Below the pieces are notes generated by a model that saw nothing but the letters and a program-made list of their open reading frames with translations, searched no databases and was not told the origin of the DNA. A stretch of DNA of 64,000 nucleotides from a bacterium (GTDB lineage: Bacteria; Babelota; Babeliae; Babelales; Babelaceae), in NCBI GenBank assembly GCA_023428375.1, contig JAEYYR010000002.1, positions 310,001 to 374,000 on the forward strand, written 5' to 3'. Positions 34,091 to 43,671 of this stretch are shown here, one piece after another. The translations under genes and the position numbers were made by a program. Position 1 is the first letter of the stretch. Each line of letters opens with the position of its first letter.

Positions 34091-34119
34091 TTGACAAATA
34101 GAAACATTTAAAATACTTT
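34091..34119 (+). promoter_or_regulatory. Possible promoter of the 1167-aa PPDK-like gene
   Basis: A perfect TTGACA lies at 34091-34096, with TACTTT 17 bases downstream (34114-34119) as a poor -10. It is the only good -35 in the 240-base gap upstream of the gene. Prediction only. Confidence 0.3.
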
Positions 34120-34166
34120 TAATCTAATAATAAATGTAGTTGTAAATATAAATTTAGGGGCGAGTC

Positions 34167-37100
34167 ATGGCTTATAAAAGCTTTACTCTTACGTATTTTA
34201 TGGCATTTTTTTTGCTCGCCAATGCTTTTGGACACATGGATCCAAATTGGTGCGGTAATAAACATGCAAATCTTGTTAAGCTTCAAACAATTGTTCAATC
34301 TACATCAGATGTAGAAGTACCACCATTTATTGGTATTTCAACGGGACGAGTGGAAGCATTTTTACGTAAACATAGCCCACAAATATTTAAAAAATATGCT
34401 TTTGTAGTAAACAGACTTACTGGTAAAAAAACGTCATTAAGTAAGATCATGAACGCCATGACTGGTTTGAATAATCTTTCTAATGAAGATATTTTACAGC
34501 AAATACAAGGTGAGATAAGAAGTTGTTTTTATAACCATATGTTTGATTTTACTGATGAAGAATCTTCGACCTATGCAAAATGGACAGCAGAAAATCAATT
34601 TTGCATGGTGCGAAGTACCGGTGTTGAAGATAGTCAGACCGTAGCCAATGCCGGCGGTAATCTGAGCTTAGCGTATGTTAAACCAGATTATTACTTCATT
34701 AATAATGCTATGGGGGAAGTTATTGCCTCATATTTTGGCATGCAATCCTTAAAAAATCGCATAGCTGGCGGCGAAGAGCTCTCTGCAACTGATCTTTGTT
34801 TGCCAGTATTAATTCAGCTGTTAATTGGTGAAAATATTGGTGGTAGCTCAAATCCACAAGAAATTCCAGTATCGGGTGTGGCATTTACAACCAATCAAGG
34901 ATTAAGTGCACCTAATTTTTCAATAGCAGAAATAAATGCTTCATATGGTCATGGTGAAGGTATCGTAGCCAATAAAGTTATTGCTGATCGATATTACGTA
35001 ACCACATCAAAAATTGATAATTCGCTTTCAATATATCCCATGGTTTATCAAAAAGCATTTCGTTTAGTCCCTGGGCGATACAATGATCATGGGCTTATAT
35101 CAATAAAAAATCCTCATGCATTAATGAACAAAAGTGCGTTATCTGAATCCCAGATTACATCGTTGTACAAAGCACTGAAAACTATTGAGAATTCATACGG
35201 GCAACCAATGGATGTCGAATTCGTTGTGGTTGGTCCTAAGATTTATATTGTACAAGCACGTCCTGCTATGCGTCATGTTGCTACACCGTCATACTTGAAT
35301 TTTGAAAAACTTTCTGAACAAGATATTTCAACTCCATTACAAGTTATGACATTAGTACCTGGTAATGCCCAATTACAAGTCATTACCAATCCACAAGATA
35401 TTATTGTTGCTAATACGTTAGATGATGCTGATCAAATGCCTAATAATGCAAAGGCTAAAGCAGTTATTGTTCATGCATGGGCATCATCATTATCTCATGC
35501 CGCCGTGAATTTCATTAGTCATGGTATTCCCTGCTTATATGCGCAAAATAAAACAGAATTATCACAATTAATCGCGGGTATTTCACCTCAAACGCCGTTA
35601 ATTATAGATTCTCAACGGCGCCTTATTACTTTGTGGCAAGGTTCTAAAAACATTGAACAATGTACTATCAGTGGATGGTTTGAGCATCCTATAGATCGAG
35701 CGTATTCATGTATAGCGCAGGAACAATTAACTACAACAAATACAACTATTTCATTGCCTGTGGATGCACGGTTATTAACATTACTTGATAGATTTAAAAA
35801 GACGCAAAATGTCGTTGAACAAAAGAATATCATTGGTGAAATTGCTGAACGTGTGAATGGTCGACTTGCATTAACGAATCATCGTATAAAGCACTTACAC
35901 TTAATAAACTCTGATATTCACAAAGCGCTACAAAAATTTAATATTACTTTTGATGGAATTATTGCTGAGCTATTATTTGCAGTCGATCACACAGCAGATC
36001 ATTTTGAAGTATTATTTTATCATAAAATGTTAGAAGCATTATTATTCCAAGAATCAAATAATCAATTGCTTGGTGCGTATACGTATTCCTATTTTTTGAA
36101 TGATTTGTTTAGTTCTCAAACGTTATTTGCCATGATGAGGCAAGCCCATGCAAACAAAGAATTAAATACCTTAATTTCTTATGCAAAGAGTGCGCCAAAT
36201 ACAGGCATTGCCCAAAAATGGACATCATTTTTGCAGATGATTGAGCAATGCAAATTAACTGATGATCCTGCTCTTGAATCAGAAATTGCGCAGTTAAAAA
36301 CCTTATTGGCTCAATATGAATCAAATAATTGTTTATCTCTTTGGTTTGCAACTGAATTTTATCAAGTAAGTAATTCGTTCAATCTTTCTTCTCAGGAAGA
36401 AGTACGTAAGGGGTTAAGTCAATTAGTTAAAGTATTTACGAAAGATTCATTGCAGTTTATGGCAATGTTGCAACACCTTGCTCATACTATGCATACAATT
36501 TCGATGCAGCGTGGAAATAATTTTACTAAAGTAACAGCAATCGACGATGTGTGGAAGCAAATAAAAAACGAAATTGTTGCACCACTTCAATCTGCAGAAT
36601 TCATTAATAGTTTTATGAATGCTCCATTAACCCTAAAAATTAACGCATGCCAAATAATGCATTCTGCTATTGATATGATTGATACGACTATCAAAACAGT
36701 TAAAAGCAGTCATGGAATAGGGTGGAATGATCGTATTCATTATTTTAAAATTATGTTGATTGATTTTAATTTCCTATGCTCATCATTCTTGATGCACATA
36801 ATGCCTAGAGAAGCTTTACGTTATCATTTTGATTGGCCTTTATCGTCATATTTGACGCGAAAGAAATCACATCTCGATACTATTCTTTTCAATAGTAATG
36901 ATGAGAGTATGTTTCAACGATCATCAAATTTTTCAGTTAATGCTGCTATGTTAGGCAGTGCGACAGCGTTTGAAAGACATTACCCTGAAACCGCAGAAGA
37001 TATCTTTATGCTTATCCATCAAAATAGTTTGATGGCCGTAGCTGGTACCTATGCATCTTTGTTTACGCAGAGACCCCTAGATGAGCAAATTGTATTACCC

Positions 37101-37670
37101 GAATTGCTGAGGTCTGTTATGCGTTATTGTGAAACAGAGGAATGTATCAATATATTACAGGAACGAAATATACAGGCACCAGTGCGTATGGGGTTAAATT
37201 ATACCCCCGAAATGATAGTATTGGCTTATAATATGTCTTTACGTAATCATAGTTCAACATTCCAAATAAAATATAATCAAGCAACACAACAAGCCTCAAT
37301 CGCGGTTCAATTTCTTGGCGAATCACGTGGTCGATGGGAGCAAATAGCATTGCTTGCAAACTTAAGCAAAGATATAAGTAACTTAGAGCTTTTAAATGAG
37401 GTTGTTCTTGATAAAAAAGCAGGTATCACTTCATGGGAATGGATTATTCATAATCAAAAAGAATTTGAACTGATTATGAAATATCTTGGAGTATGTGGCA
37501 CCTTATCATTTGAACGAAATATTAATATAGATGAACTGGCATCATTAGCTACTATTAAAAACTTTAAAAACGAAATAAAGCGCATCATTGCAACATATCG
37601 TGACAACTATTCGCATCAATTAATTAATTACTTAATGATTGAATGTGATAATTTAGAATATTTAAATTAA
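34167..37670 (+). CDS. Secreted PEP synthase/PPDK-like protein with phosphohistidine domain
   Basis: 1167 residues from an ATG with AGGGGCGAG upstream. The first 22 residues look like a signal peptide, which is remarkable for this family. Residues about 50-370 are an ATP-grasp domain as in PEP synthase and PPDK: MVRSTGVEDS (147-156), NASYGHGEGIV (258-267), and MDVEFVVVGPKIYIVQARP. Residues about 405-490 are a swivelling phosphohistidine domain with ASSLSHAAV (His444) and HGIPCLYA. The PEP/pyruvate TIM-barrel domain is not visible; the last about 650 residues are mostly helical and unrecognised. It could phosphorylate an unknown acceptor, as rifampin phosphotransferases do. Confidence 0.75.
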   Translation: MAYKSFTLTYFMAFFLLANAFGHMDPNWCGNKHANLVKLQTIVQSTSDVEVPPFIGISTGRVEAFLRKHSPQIFKKYAFVVNRLTGKKTSLSKIMNAMTGLNNLSNEDILQQIQGEIRSCFYNHMFDFTDEESSTYAKWTAENQFCMVRSTGVEDSQTVANAGGNLSLAYVKPDYYFINNAMGEVIASYFGMQSLKNRIAGGEELSATDLCLPVLIQLLIGENIGGSSNPQEIPVSGVAFTTNQGLSAPNFSIAEINASYGHGEGIVANKVIADRYYVTTSKIDNSLSIYPMVYQKAFRLVPGRYNDHGLISIKNPHALMNKSALSESQITSLYKALKTIENSYGQPMDVEFVVVGPKIYIVQARPAMRHVATPSYLNFEKLSEQDISTPLQVMTLVPGNAQLQVITNPQDIIVANTLDDADQMPNNAKAKAVIVHAWASSLSHAAVNFISHGIPCLYAQNKTELSQLIAGISPQTPLIIDSQRRLITLWQGSKNIEQCTISGWFEHPIDRAYSCIAQEQLTTTNTTISLPVDARLLTLLDRFKKTQNVVEQKNIIGEIAERVNGRLALTNHRIKHLHLINSDIHKALQKFNITFDGIIAELLFAVDHTADHFEVLFYHKMLEALLFQESNNQLLGAYTYSYFLNDLFSSQTLFAMMRQAHANKELNTLISYAKSAPNTGIAQKWTSFLQMIEQCKLTDDPALESEIAQLKTLLAQYESNNCLSLWFATEFYQVSNSFNLSSQEEVRKGLSQLVKVFTKDSLQFMAMLQHLAHTMHTISMQRGNNFTKVTAIDDVWKQIKNEIVAPLQSAEFINSFMNAPLTLKINACQIMHSAIDMIDTTIKTVKSSHGIGWNDRIHYFKIMLIDFNFLCSSFLMHIMPREALRYHFDWPLSSYLTRKKSHLDTILFNSNDESMFQRSSNFSVNAAMLGSATAFERHYPETAEDIFMLIHQNSLMAVAGTYASLFTQRPLDEQIVLPELLRSVMRYCETEECINILQERNIQAPVRMGLNYTPEMIVLAYNMSLRNHSSTFQIKYNQATQQASIAVQFLGESRGRWEQIALLANLSKDISNLELLNEVVLDKKAGITSWEWIIHNQKEFELIMKYLGVCGTLSFERNINIDELASLATIKNFKNEIKRIIATYRDNYSHQLINYLMIECDNLEYLN

Positions 37671-37684
37671 GTGAATAAGAATTG

Positions 37685-37714
37685 AAAAGGGATCCGATCG
37701 GATCCCTTTTTTTA
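37685..37714 (+). terminator. Intrinsic terminator of the PPDK-like gene
   Basis: A perfect 26-base palindrome (37685-37710, 11-bp stem with loop GATC) continues into a run of seven T residues. It begins 15 bases after the stop. Confidence 0.9.
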
Positions 37715-37776
37715 TTGCAACGTTTGTATATTTTAATAGTATCTTAGTTGAAGCCATTGTATGTGAAAAGGATGAT

Positions 37777-38220
37777 TTGAAGAAGATTTACGCAATACTA
37801 TTTTTTTTTCTGATGTATGGTGAATTATTTTCTATGCATCCTACAGTAAGAATGGGCTTGGCTTCATCTTCGGTGATTGTGCCAGGCATGTATTATTATC
37901 ATAAGAATTATGCCAATGACAATGCGGAATATAATACAGGCAAAAACAATATGTATAAAGGTTACGTCAGTGGTGCTTGCTGGGGATTAATTCCCTATGT
38001 TAATTTTGCGATTCTTACTGGTCTAAGTCTCGGCACAATAGCAATTGATATCAATGATTGGTTTCGAGATGAGAAAACAAAGTTGTTTAGAGACAACTAT
38101 GATTCCAGTGCCGAAAGAAAAAAGGCTAAATTGACCGGTTTTATTTGTGGGTGTATTTCTTCAGGAATTACCTTTTTTGGTAATAGACCAGGATTTATTA
38201 GTCGTCTACGAAAAATTTAA
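37777..38220 (+). CDS. Small exported/membrane protein with TTG start
   Basis: 147 residues. The start is TTG at 37777: AAAAGGA lies at 37766-37772, and the encoded N-terminus MKKIYAILFFFLMYGELFS is a good signal peptide, while the next in-frame ATG would cut it away. Two glycine-rich hydrophobic segments follow (AILTGLSLGTIAI and LTGFICGCISSGITFFG), which may span the membrane. Basic C-terminus. No family recognised. Its stop overlaps the tlyA stop by 4 bases. Confidence 0.6.
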   Translation: MKKIYAILFFFLMYGELFSMHPTVRMGLASSSVIVPGMYYYHKNYANDNAEYNTGKNNMYKGYVSGACWGLIPYVNFAILTGLSLGTIAIDINDWFRDEKTKLFRDNYDSSAERKKAKLTGFICGCISSGITFFGNRPGFISRLRKI

Positions 38221-38948
38221 TTTGTGCGTTCAAAATATGCTAAAAATTCTTTATTTCCTGATCCACCTAAAATAGGTGATTCGATCAATCCCAGACATTT
38301 ATAGCCATATGCTTCAATTCCGGCGATAACGTTTTGCGTTACTTCTTCGTGAACTTTTGGATCTTTAATGATTCCCTTTTTACCTACTTGATGGCGTTCA
38401 GCTTCAAATTGTGGCTTAATGAGCGTTACAAGTTTGCCAGTGAGCTTTAATACCTTATTAATAGCTTCCATGACTTTTAATATTGAAATAAATGAAAGAT
38501 CCAAGGTCACCATATCAACCAATTCACCAAGGTCTTCAAGATGGCGCAAATTTGTGCGTTCCATCACAATAACACGTGCATCAGACCGAATCTTTTCATG
38601 CACTTGTCCATACCCAACATCAACACCAAAAACTTTGGTGGCGCCTTGCTGCAATAAACAATCGGTGAATCCGCCAGTGGATAATCCTGCATCAAGTATT
38701 GTTAATCCTTTTACAGAGATATTAAAATATTCGAGTGCTCGTTCGAGTTTAAAGCCCGCGCGACAGACAAATTTTGGCTCTTCAATTTCTAGAATAATAG
38801 GCAATTCTTCGGATACGGCTACACCTGGTTTGGTTATTACTTTACCATCAACTAATACCTTGCCCTGCATAATATAACTTTGGATGAGAGTCTTAGTTAA
38901 AGTAGGAAAATGTTCTTGTACAAGAGAATCGAGTCGTTTTTTTGCCAT
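38217..38948 (-). CDS. tlyA: TlyA-family rRNA 2'-O-methyltransferase
   Basis: 243 residues. An N-terminal S4 RNA-binding domain (about 1-60; RLDSLVQEHFP, GKVLVDGKVITKPG) is followed by an FtsJ-like Rossmann methyltransferase domain (about 62-243) with the SAM-binding motif LDAGLSTGGFTDCLLQQGA and catalytic-region DLSFIS and IKPQFEA. Family members methylate ribose of 16S and 23S rRNA; the older name hemolysin A is misleading. The 38217-38220 end overlaps the convergent gene by 4 bases. Confidence 0.92.
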   Translation of the reverse strand: MAKKRLDSLVQEHFPTLTKTLIQSYIMQGKVLVDGKVITKPGVAVSEELPIILEIEEPKFVCRAGFKLERALEYFNISVKGLTILDAGLSTGGFTDCLLQQGATKVFGVDVGYGQVHEKIRSDARVIVMERTNLRHLEDLGELVDMVTLDLSFISILKVMEAINKVLKLTGKLVTLIKPQFEAERHQVGKKGIIKDPKVHEEVTQNVIAGIEAYGYKCLGLIESPILGGSGNKEFLAYFERTN

Positions 38949-39011
38949 TTTTGTGTATTCTTTGGTTGATTATTCATTAGTTTCACACACAAAATCAAAA
39001 AAGGAAAGAAT

Positions 39012-39374
39012 ATGACCCACCTCTTATTAGTACTCTCTGTAATAGGTAGCTTCAATCAAGCGGGAGATTTGGAAGCACATATTTGTCATACTGATGAACC
39101 CAGAAGAGAACCCAAGTATTTAAATGAAACTTCAGTATGTTTTGGTTTGCGCAAAGTTATTGATGAAACATTTGAAGAAAATAAAATATCTCCTGCAGAA
39201 GAAGAAACAACAAAGCCTAATGCAAGAAATATATTAAAGTCTCAATTCAAAATACGTTCACCGTATGTGACGGATCCCTATAATGATAGTTTCACCGATG
39301 AAGAAATGAAGACGCAATTAGCTATTCAAGCAGCACTGAAAAATCCATTAATACTAAATAAAAAGGTCCAATAA
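39012..39374 (+). CDS. Small secreted protein, unknown
   Basis: 120 residues with a short hydrophobic N-terminus (MTHLLLVLSVIGSFNQAG) that may be a signal peptide, preceded by AAAGGAAAG. The mature part is hydrophilic and acidic with a few Cys (HICHTDE, SVCFGLR). The C-terminal DEEMKTQLAIQAAL helix is not clearly related to family A or B. Its last codons and stop lie in the left arm of the terminator at 39359. Confidence 0.6.
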   Translation: MTHLLLVLSVIGSFNQAGDLEAHICHTDEPRREPKYLNETSVCFGLRKVIDETFEENKISPAEEETTKPNARNILKSQFKIRSPYVTDPYNDSFTDEEMKTQLAIQAALKNPLILNKKVQ

Positions 39375-39390
39375 TTTGGACCTTTTTTAT
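39359..39390. terminator. Bidirectional intrinsic terminator
   Basis: A 10-bp stem (39361-39370 and 39377-39386, 6-base loop) is flanked by A-run and T-run, so it can end transcription from the small plus-strand gene and from the convergent protease gene. Confidence 0.85.
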
Positions 39391-39396
39391 ATCATG

Positions 39397-41019
39397 TTAT
39401 TTGGTTGTTAAAAATTCTCTCATAAACGGTGTTATCGAGTAGAGATAATTTTTAGCAAGTTTTGATTCATCAGATAATACTCTTTGCCATGGTAATACGG
39501 TAAAGAGATTTTCAGAAGTTTTCAGGGTTAAGAAATCATCTTTGCCACTCAATGCTACAGCATTTCTAAAATCTGACAATGTTTTAACTTCTTTACCATT
39601 AACTTCTTTTAATATGGTACCTGGTCCAAAGGTGCGTGATTTGAATACCATTGAATCAGGGAAAATGTGGGTAACAACAAGTCGTGGTTCCATTTGATTT
39701 CTAAAATCCATGAATTTAGATAATTCTGGTGCAACTTGCAGAAGTATTGGTAAGTGATTGAGCGCTAATTGCATTACCACCATACCACCAACAATTTCAT
39801 AATCAATATGTTCAAGCATTGGATTCATAGCACGAATGGCCGCAACTTCACATTGGTTAAAGGTGAATGAAATATTCTTTTTTACACCCTTGCGATAGAT
39901 AACCATGTTAACTTTTTCACCGATGGTGAGTCGCGCTACAAAATCAACTACATTAATTCTATCTTCTTTGTTCCAGCCTTCCATTTCACCAAAGTTATCG
40001 ATTTTACGTCCATTAATTTCGTAAATCATATCACCTGGCAAAACACCAGCTTTTTGCAATGGGCCACCTTTGTAAGTCTCAACAACATACAGACCACCTG
40101 GTTGTGGATTGCCTAAATATTCCACTAATGCAGGTGTTGCATTGCAATAGAATACGCCAATGAATGGTTTGCGTAATAGTTTTACCCCATTAATTGCTGG
40201 AGCGGCTTCAAGTTGTTTTAAGAAAAGTGATACTTCATTACTTGGAATTATATAGCCAACATTTTGTGCGCCACCATAGATACCTGCACGACTTACGCCA
40301 ACTACTTCACCTTTCATATTGAGGCATGGGCCACCAGAGCTACCGGGATTAATTGGTGCTGATATTTGCAGCATGAAGTGTCCTTCAATGTGCTCTTGAC
40401 CGCTCACAACGCCTGTTGTGCTTTTTAAAGATTGTTGGCTCAATGGATAACCGAGTGCCATGATTTCTTCGGCGCGATGTACTTGATCAGAATTTGAAAG
40501 TGGTAAATATCGTATCGTTCCTAATGATGATTCTAACGCTTTTTTATCTTCATCAGTTAACTTGAGAAGTGCAAGATCGCGATCAGGACTTACACCAATT
40601 ATATTAACTTCAAAGCGTCGTTTACCAAAGGATGGTATTTGAATTGTTAATGAACGAGCTTGATCAACAACGTGCGCATTAGTAATAATGTGCCCTTGAT
40701 CATCAATAAAAAATCCACTACCGGTAGCAAGAAGTTGATTTGGACTTTTGTAAGGTTCAAGCCAATTAAATTGTGCAATGTTAGGAAAAATTTGTACTAC
40801 CGTATCCTGAAGTTTTGGCTGTAATTCATTCCATCGATAAATAATTGGATTTATTGCAGGACCTTGAGGAACGTCAGTCCGATACGTGCTTCCGATTGAG
40901 TTTTTTAACTGTTCCACTACCATTTGTTGTTCTTGCACGGTCCAATACAAAGTGTAGGTAATATATCCGAGTGCTCCAATACCAACAAGAAACAATGTTG
41001 CTAAAAATTGTCTACGCAT
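39397..41019 (-). CDS. DegP/HtrA-type serine protease with PDZ domains
   Basis: 540 residues from the ATG at 41019; the alternative ATG at 41025 sits directly against the AAGGA ribosome site, while 41019 has normal spacing. One N-terminal membrane segment (about 5-28) anchors it to the inner membrane facing the periplasm. The trypsin-like triad is complete: His116 (TNAHVVD), Asp148 (DRDLALLK) and Ser228 (PGSSGGP). A PDZ domain follows near 290-390 (GDMIYEINGRK), and a diverged second PDZ near 420-500 (GTILKEVNGKEV). Envelope quality-control role. Family symbol not assigned (DegP, DegQ or DegS alike). Confidence 0.88.
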   Translation of the reverse strand: MRRQFLATLFLVGIGALGYITYTLYWTVQEQQMVVEQLKNSIGSTYRTDVPQGPAINPIIYRWNELQPKLQDTVVQIFPNIAQFNWLEPYKSPNQLLATGSGFFIDDQGHIITNAHVVDQARSLTIQIPSFGKRRFEVNIIGVSPDRDLALLKLTDEDKKALESSLGTIRYLPLSNSDQVHRAEEIMALGYPLSQQSLKSTTGVVSGQEHIEGHFMLQISAPINPGSSGGPCLNMKGEVVGVSRAGIYGGAQNVGYIIPSNEVSLFLKQLEAAPAINGVKLLRKPFIGVFYCNATPALVEYLGNPQPGGLYVVETYKGGPLQKAGVLPGDMIYEINGRKIDNFGEMEGWNKEDRINVVDFVARLTIGEKVNMVIYRKGVKKNISFTFNQCEVAAIRAMNPMLEHIDYEIVGGMVVMQLALNHLPILLQVAPELSKFMDFRNQMEPRLVVTHIFPDSMVFKSRTFGPGTILKEVNGKEVKTLSDFRNAVALSGKDDFLTLKTSENLFTVLPWQRVLSDESKLAKNYLYSITPFMREFLTTK

Positions 41020-41078
41020 ATGCATTCCTTTTTATATGAGTTAGCGTGTTGCTAGTCTACTGCAAAGCATCCGGTGTG

Positions 41079-42188
41079 TCATGTTTTAAGGGTGTTGATA
41101 CTTGACCGACGCGCAATCAATCCTTGGAGTGCGCCAAGACTTATAAAGGTGATCCATAAATTGGTGACGCCATAACTTAAGAGTGGTAATGGTATGCCAA
41201 CGATGGGAAGTAAACCAATAACCATGCCCATATTAATAATGGTTGAAAAAATTAAATGGATTGATAAACCGACCGCTAGTAATTGATATATGGGATGATG
41301 TATTAAAGCTATCGTATATAAAATGCGAAGATACATAACAATATATATTATAATGATGAGCATTGCTCCTAAAAAACCCATTTCCTCTCCTATGACAGAG
41401 AAAATAAAATCGGTGCGTGATTCAGGTAAAAACTGTAATTTGTTTTGTGTGCCTTTTAGAAATCCTTTTCCGAGAAAACAACCGGAGCCAACGGCAATTT
41501 TTGATTGTTCAAGATGATAGCGTTCTTTTCTTGTGTCTCCATAGCCTAAAAAAACCAGAATGCGTTGTTTTTGATAGTTTTTTAAAAGATGCCACGAGAT
41601 CGGGGCAGAGAGACTTAAGAAGATTAAAGTTGCATAAAAAAATTTCTTTGGAAGTCCTGCAAGCCATAACATCACTGCACTGGAAAATAAAATAATTAAA
41701 GCGGTTCCTAAGTCGGGTTGTTTTAAAATTAATAATGTACTAAAACCCAAGATGAGAATTATGGGAATGAAATCTATAATACTGCGGAGAGGTTTTTCTT
41801 CCGTTAACATGTAGTAGGTAAAAAATCCAGGAAAAAATATTTTTGATAATTCGGATGGTTGAAATTTAATAAATCCCAAATTTATCCATCTTCCTGCTCC
41901 CATAGCAATTTTACCTTTTAACAAAGTAAAAATAAGCAAGCATATCGTGATGATAAAGAGAAAATAAGACCAACGTTGTAATGTGCGATAATCGATAATG
42001 AGGATTAAAAAATATAATGCTAATCCACTAATAATCCCATAACACTGTTTATAAAAATACAATGAATATGGTTTGTTGACTTGATAGGTAGCACTCATAA
42101 CAAATAAGAGGCCAATAGCAGACAGTACCATCATGCAACCAAAAGTGATCCAATCAAAGGTACGTATGGATCGAATATCAATTTTCAT
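41079..42188 (-). CDS. rodA: SEDS peptidoglycan glycosyltransferase RodA
   Basis: 369 residues, multi-pass SEDS-family lipid II polymerase for cell elongation. Motifs: GAGRWINLGFIKFQPSELSK, LKQPDLGTALI, TDFIFSVIGEEMGFLG and GLLPIVGIPLPLLSYG, the last with the PIVG-type sequence that favours RodA over FtsW (LPTKG). A second SEDS gene (ftsW) is at 15111. It overlaps the gene upstream by 11 bases, so both are co-translated. No class B PBP gene is next to it. Confidence 0.88.
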   Translation of the reverse strand: MKIDIRSIRTFDWITFGCMMVLSAIGLLFVMSATYQVNKPYSLYFYKQCYGIISGLALYFLILIIDYRTLQRWSYFLFIITICLLIFTLLKGKIAMGAGRWINLGFIKFQPSELSKIFFPGFFTYYMLTEEKPLRSIIDFIPIILILGFSTLLILKQPDLGTALIILFSSAVMLWLAGLPKKFFYATLIFLSLSAPISWHLLKNYQKQRILVFLGYGDTRKERYHLEQSKIAVGSGCFLGKGFLKGTQNKLQFLPESRTDFIFSVIGEEMGFLGAMLIIIIYIVMYLRILYTIALIHHPIYQLLAVGLSIHLIFSTIINMGMVIGLLPIVGIPLPLLSYGVTNLWITFISLGALQGLIARRSSINTLKT

Positions 42189-42960
42189 GCATAGTATCTT
42201 TCGGATATTTTTTTAATTGTTTGGTAAGTGCCTCATAATAATGCTTATAAATATCTAATCGCGCTTCTTCGATGACACGCCAAATTGAGTTGCTCAAGGC
42301 TTGCTGCTTGATCATTAATTCCCATGACTGGTTATTTATAATCGTCAGTTGATCATTGCATTGTTTAAATGGCATCACCAATAACGATGCAAACCATTGG
42401 GTGATGTTATCAACCATGGAGCGTTTGCCCATCAGACTTTGCAATAATTGAACGCTGTTGAATGCTTTTTGGCTGTAGTCAGCAAGGGATGTTAAGCAAT
42501 CTTTAAGCCGATATGATTCATATGCCGTAGCTTTTAAAACTGCTGCGCGGGCTTCATGGCGTACATAGTTAAAAGCTTCTAACAATCTAGAATCTGAATC
42601 AACGAGAGATACAGTGTGATCATAATACAAACAGGTGTTTATATATAATTCTTTTTGGAGAGCCCAATTTTTAGCTATCTCGCTATGGGTAATTTTTGCA
42701 TCAGTACATTTTGCTGGTTGTAATCGTGTCTCAGAAATAAAATCAGTTTCTTCTTGGACAAATTCAACTAATGTTGCAGCAAGGTCTTGGGTTTTAAGCA
42801 TTGCTTGGATTCGTTTGATTGCTGCATCCAAGGTTGTTAACATCAATTCTTGTTCATCATAGGATAAAGGTTTTATATGATGCGAAATCCAAAAATCTAT
42901 GGTATGGATATGGGAACAGAGTAATAGAATGGTATAAAAAATTTTTTTTGGGTCCGACAT
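42178..42960 (-). CDS. Exported helical protein of unknown function, rodA-linked
   Basis: 260 residues. A hydrophobic N-terminal segment (about 7-20) may be a signal peptide or anchor. The rest is strongly helical with Cys pairs but no recognised motif. Its last 11 bases overlap the rodA start, so expression is tied to rodA; a role in elongation is possible but unproven. Starts immediately after AAGGAG on the minus strand (spacing about 4). Confidence 0.65.
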   Translation of the reverse strand: MSDPKKIFYTILLLCSHIHTIDFWISHHIKPLSYDEQELMLTTLDAAIKRIQAMLKTQDLAATLVEFVQEETDFISETRLQPAKCTDAKITHSEIAKNWALQKELYINTCLYYDHTVSLVDSDSRLLEAFNYVRHEARAAVLKATAYESYRLKDCLTSLADYSQKAFNSVQLLQSLMGKRSMVDNITQWFASLLVMPFKQCNDQLTIINNQSWELMIKQQALSNSIWRVIEEARLDIYKHYYEALTKQLKKYPKDTMHEN

Positions 42961-43162
42961 TTAAACTCCTTCATACATAACTCATGAAAAAGTATAGCAT
43001 CCCGGGACTTGTTCGTCGAAGCTTTAGCGAATCGTCAATAATTGTTTTAATCAGACGATTTAATCGCGGCTTCAAGTTGAAAAATAGGTTAGCTATGATT
43101 AATTCTTTATTTATAAAATGAATTTTTTCTATACTGAAAAATATAATATAAAGAGGATAACC

Positions 43163-43573
43163 ATGTTTACAATTAGCTTTTTCAATTTTAAGAAATATAT
43201 TGTATTTTTTAGTATTATTTTCTTTCAACAATTTAACTTTGCAGCCGAACAACCGGATATTTTTAAGTATTATATTGATACGGAAATAGTCGGACGACCA
43301 GGGATTGAAAGGAGGATCGAATTCTTTATTTATCCTGATACTGTGGGTTATTTGGCACAAATTGCAATGCAATTTAATAAAGCACGTCGGACAATGATGG
43401 AAGAAGGATTTGATTATTTTCCAGGTCTAGAAATTATGAGAAAAGTATATCTTAAGGATTCAATGGAAAAAGTACTTAAATCAGAAAAAATGAATGAACA
43501 AATGTTTTATCAATTAAGAAAACTTCTTGATGAGACAGTATTTAAGGATGAGAAAGTAGCGCGTTCTGCATAA
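43163..43573 (+). CDS. Small secreted protein, unknown
   Basis: 136 residues from the ATG at 43163, preceded by AGAGGA at 43152-43157; an in-frame ATG at 43118 lies too far upstream. The N-terminus MFTISFFNFKKYIVFFSIIFFQQFNFA fits a long, Phe-rich signal peptide. The mature part is helical and charged, ending LRKLLDETVFKDEKVARSA. No family recognised. A strong shared terminator follows. Confidence 0.6.
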   Translation: MFTISFFNFKKYIVFFSIIFFQQFNFAAEQPDIFKYYIDTEIVGRPGIERRIEFFIYPDTVGYLAQIAMQFNKARRTMMEEGFDYFPGLEIMRKVYLKDSMEKVLKSEKMNEQMFYQLRKLLDETVFKDEKVARSA

Positions 43574-43617
43574 TATTATTCTCGATTATTCGTAATTCTT
43601 GTAGAATATTCAGTCAT

Positions 43618-43657
43618 AAAAAAGGTTCGAGATATTTAAATATCTCGAACCTTTTTT
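43618..43657. terminator. Long perfect bidirectional terminator
   Basis: A 40-base perfect palindrome (A-tract, 14-bp core arms, T-tract) lies between the convergent gene ending at 43573 and the GNAT gene ending at 43672. It fits both strands equally. Confidence 0.88.
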
Positions 43658-43671
43658 ATAAATTATTTTAT

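Noticed and set aside
38419..38877. Plus-strand ORF of 152 codons inside tlyA
   Set aside because: Antisense shadow of the conserved S4 and methyltransferase domains.
38217..38948. Hemolysin reading of tlyA
   Set aside because: The old name refers to a phenotype; S4 plus FtsJ-like domains indicate an rRNA methyltransferase.
42971..43372. Minus-strand ORF of 133 codons
   Set aside because: It lies antisense to the signal-peptide gene at 43163, has no ribosome site and an implausible composition.
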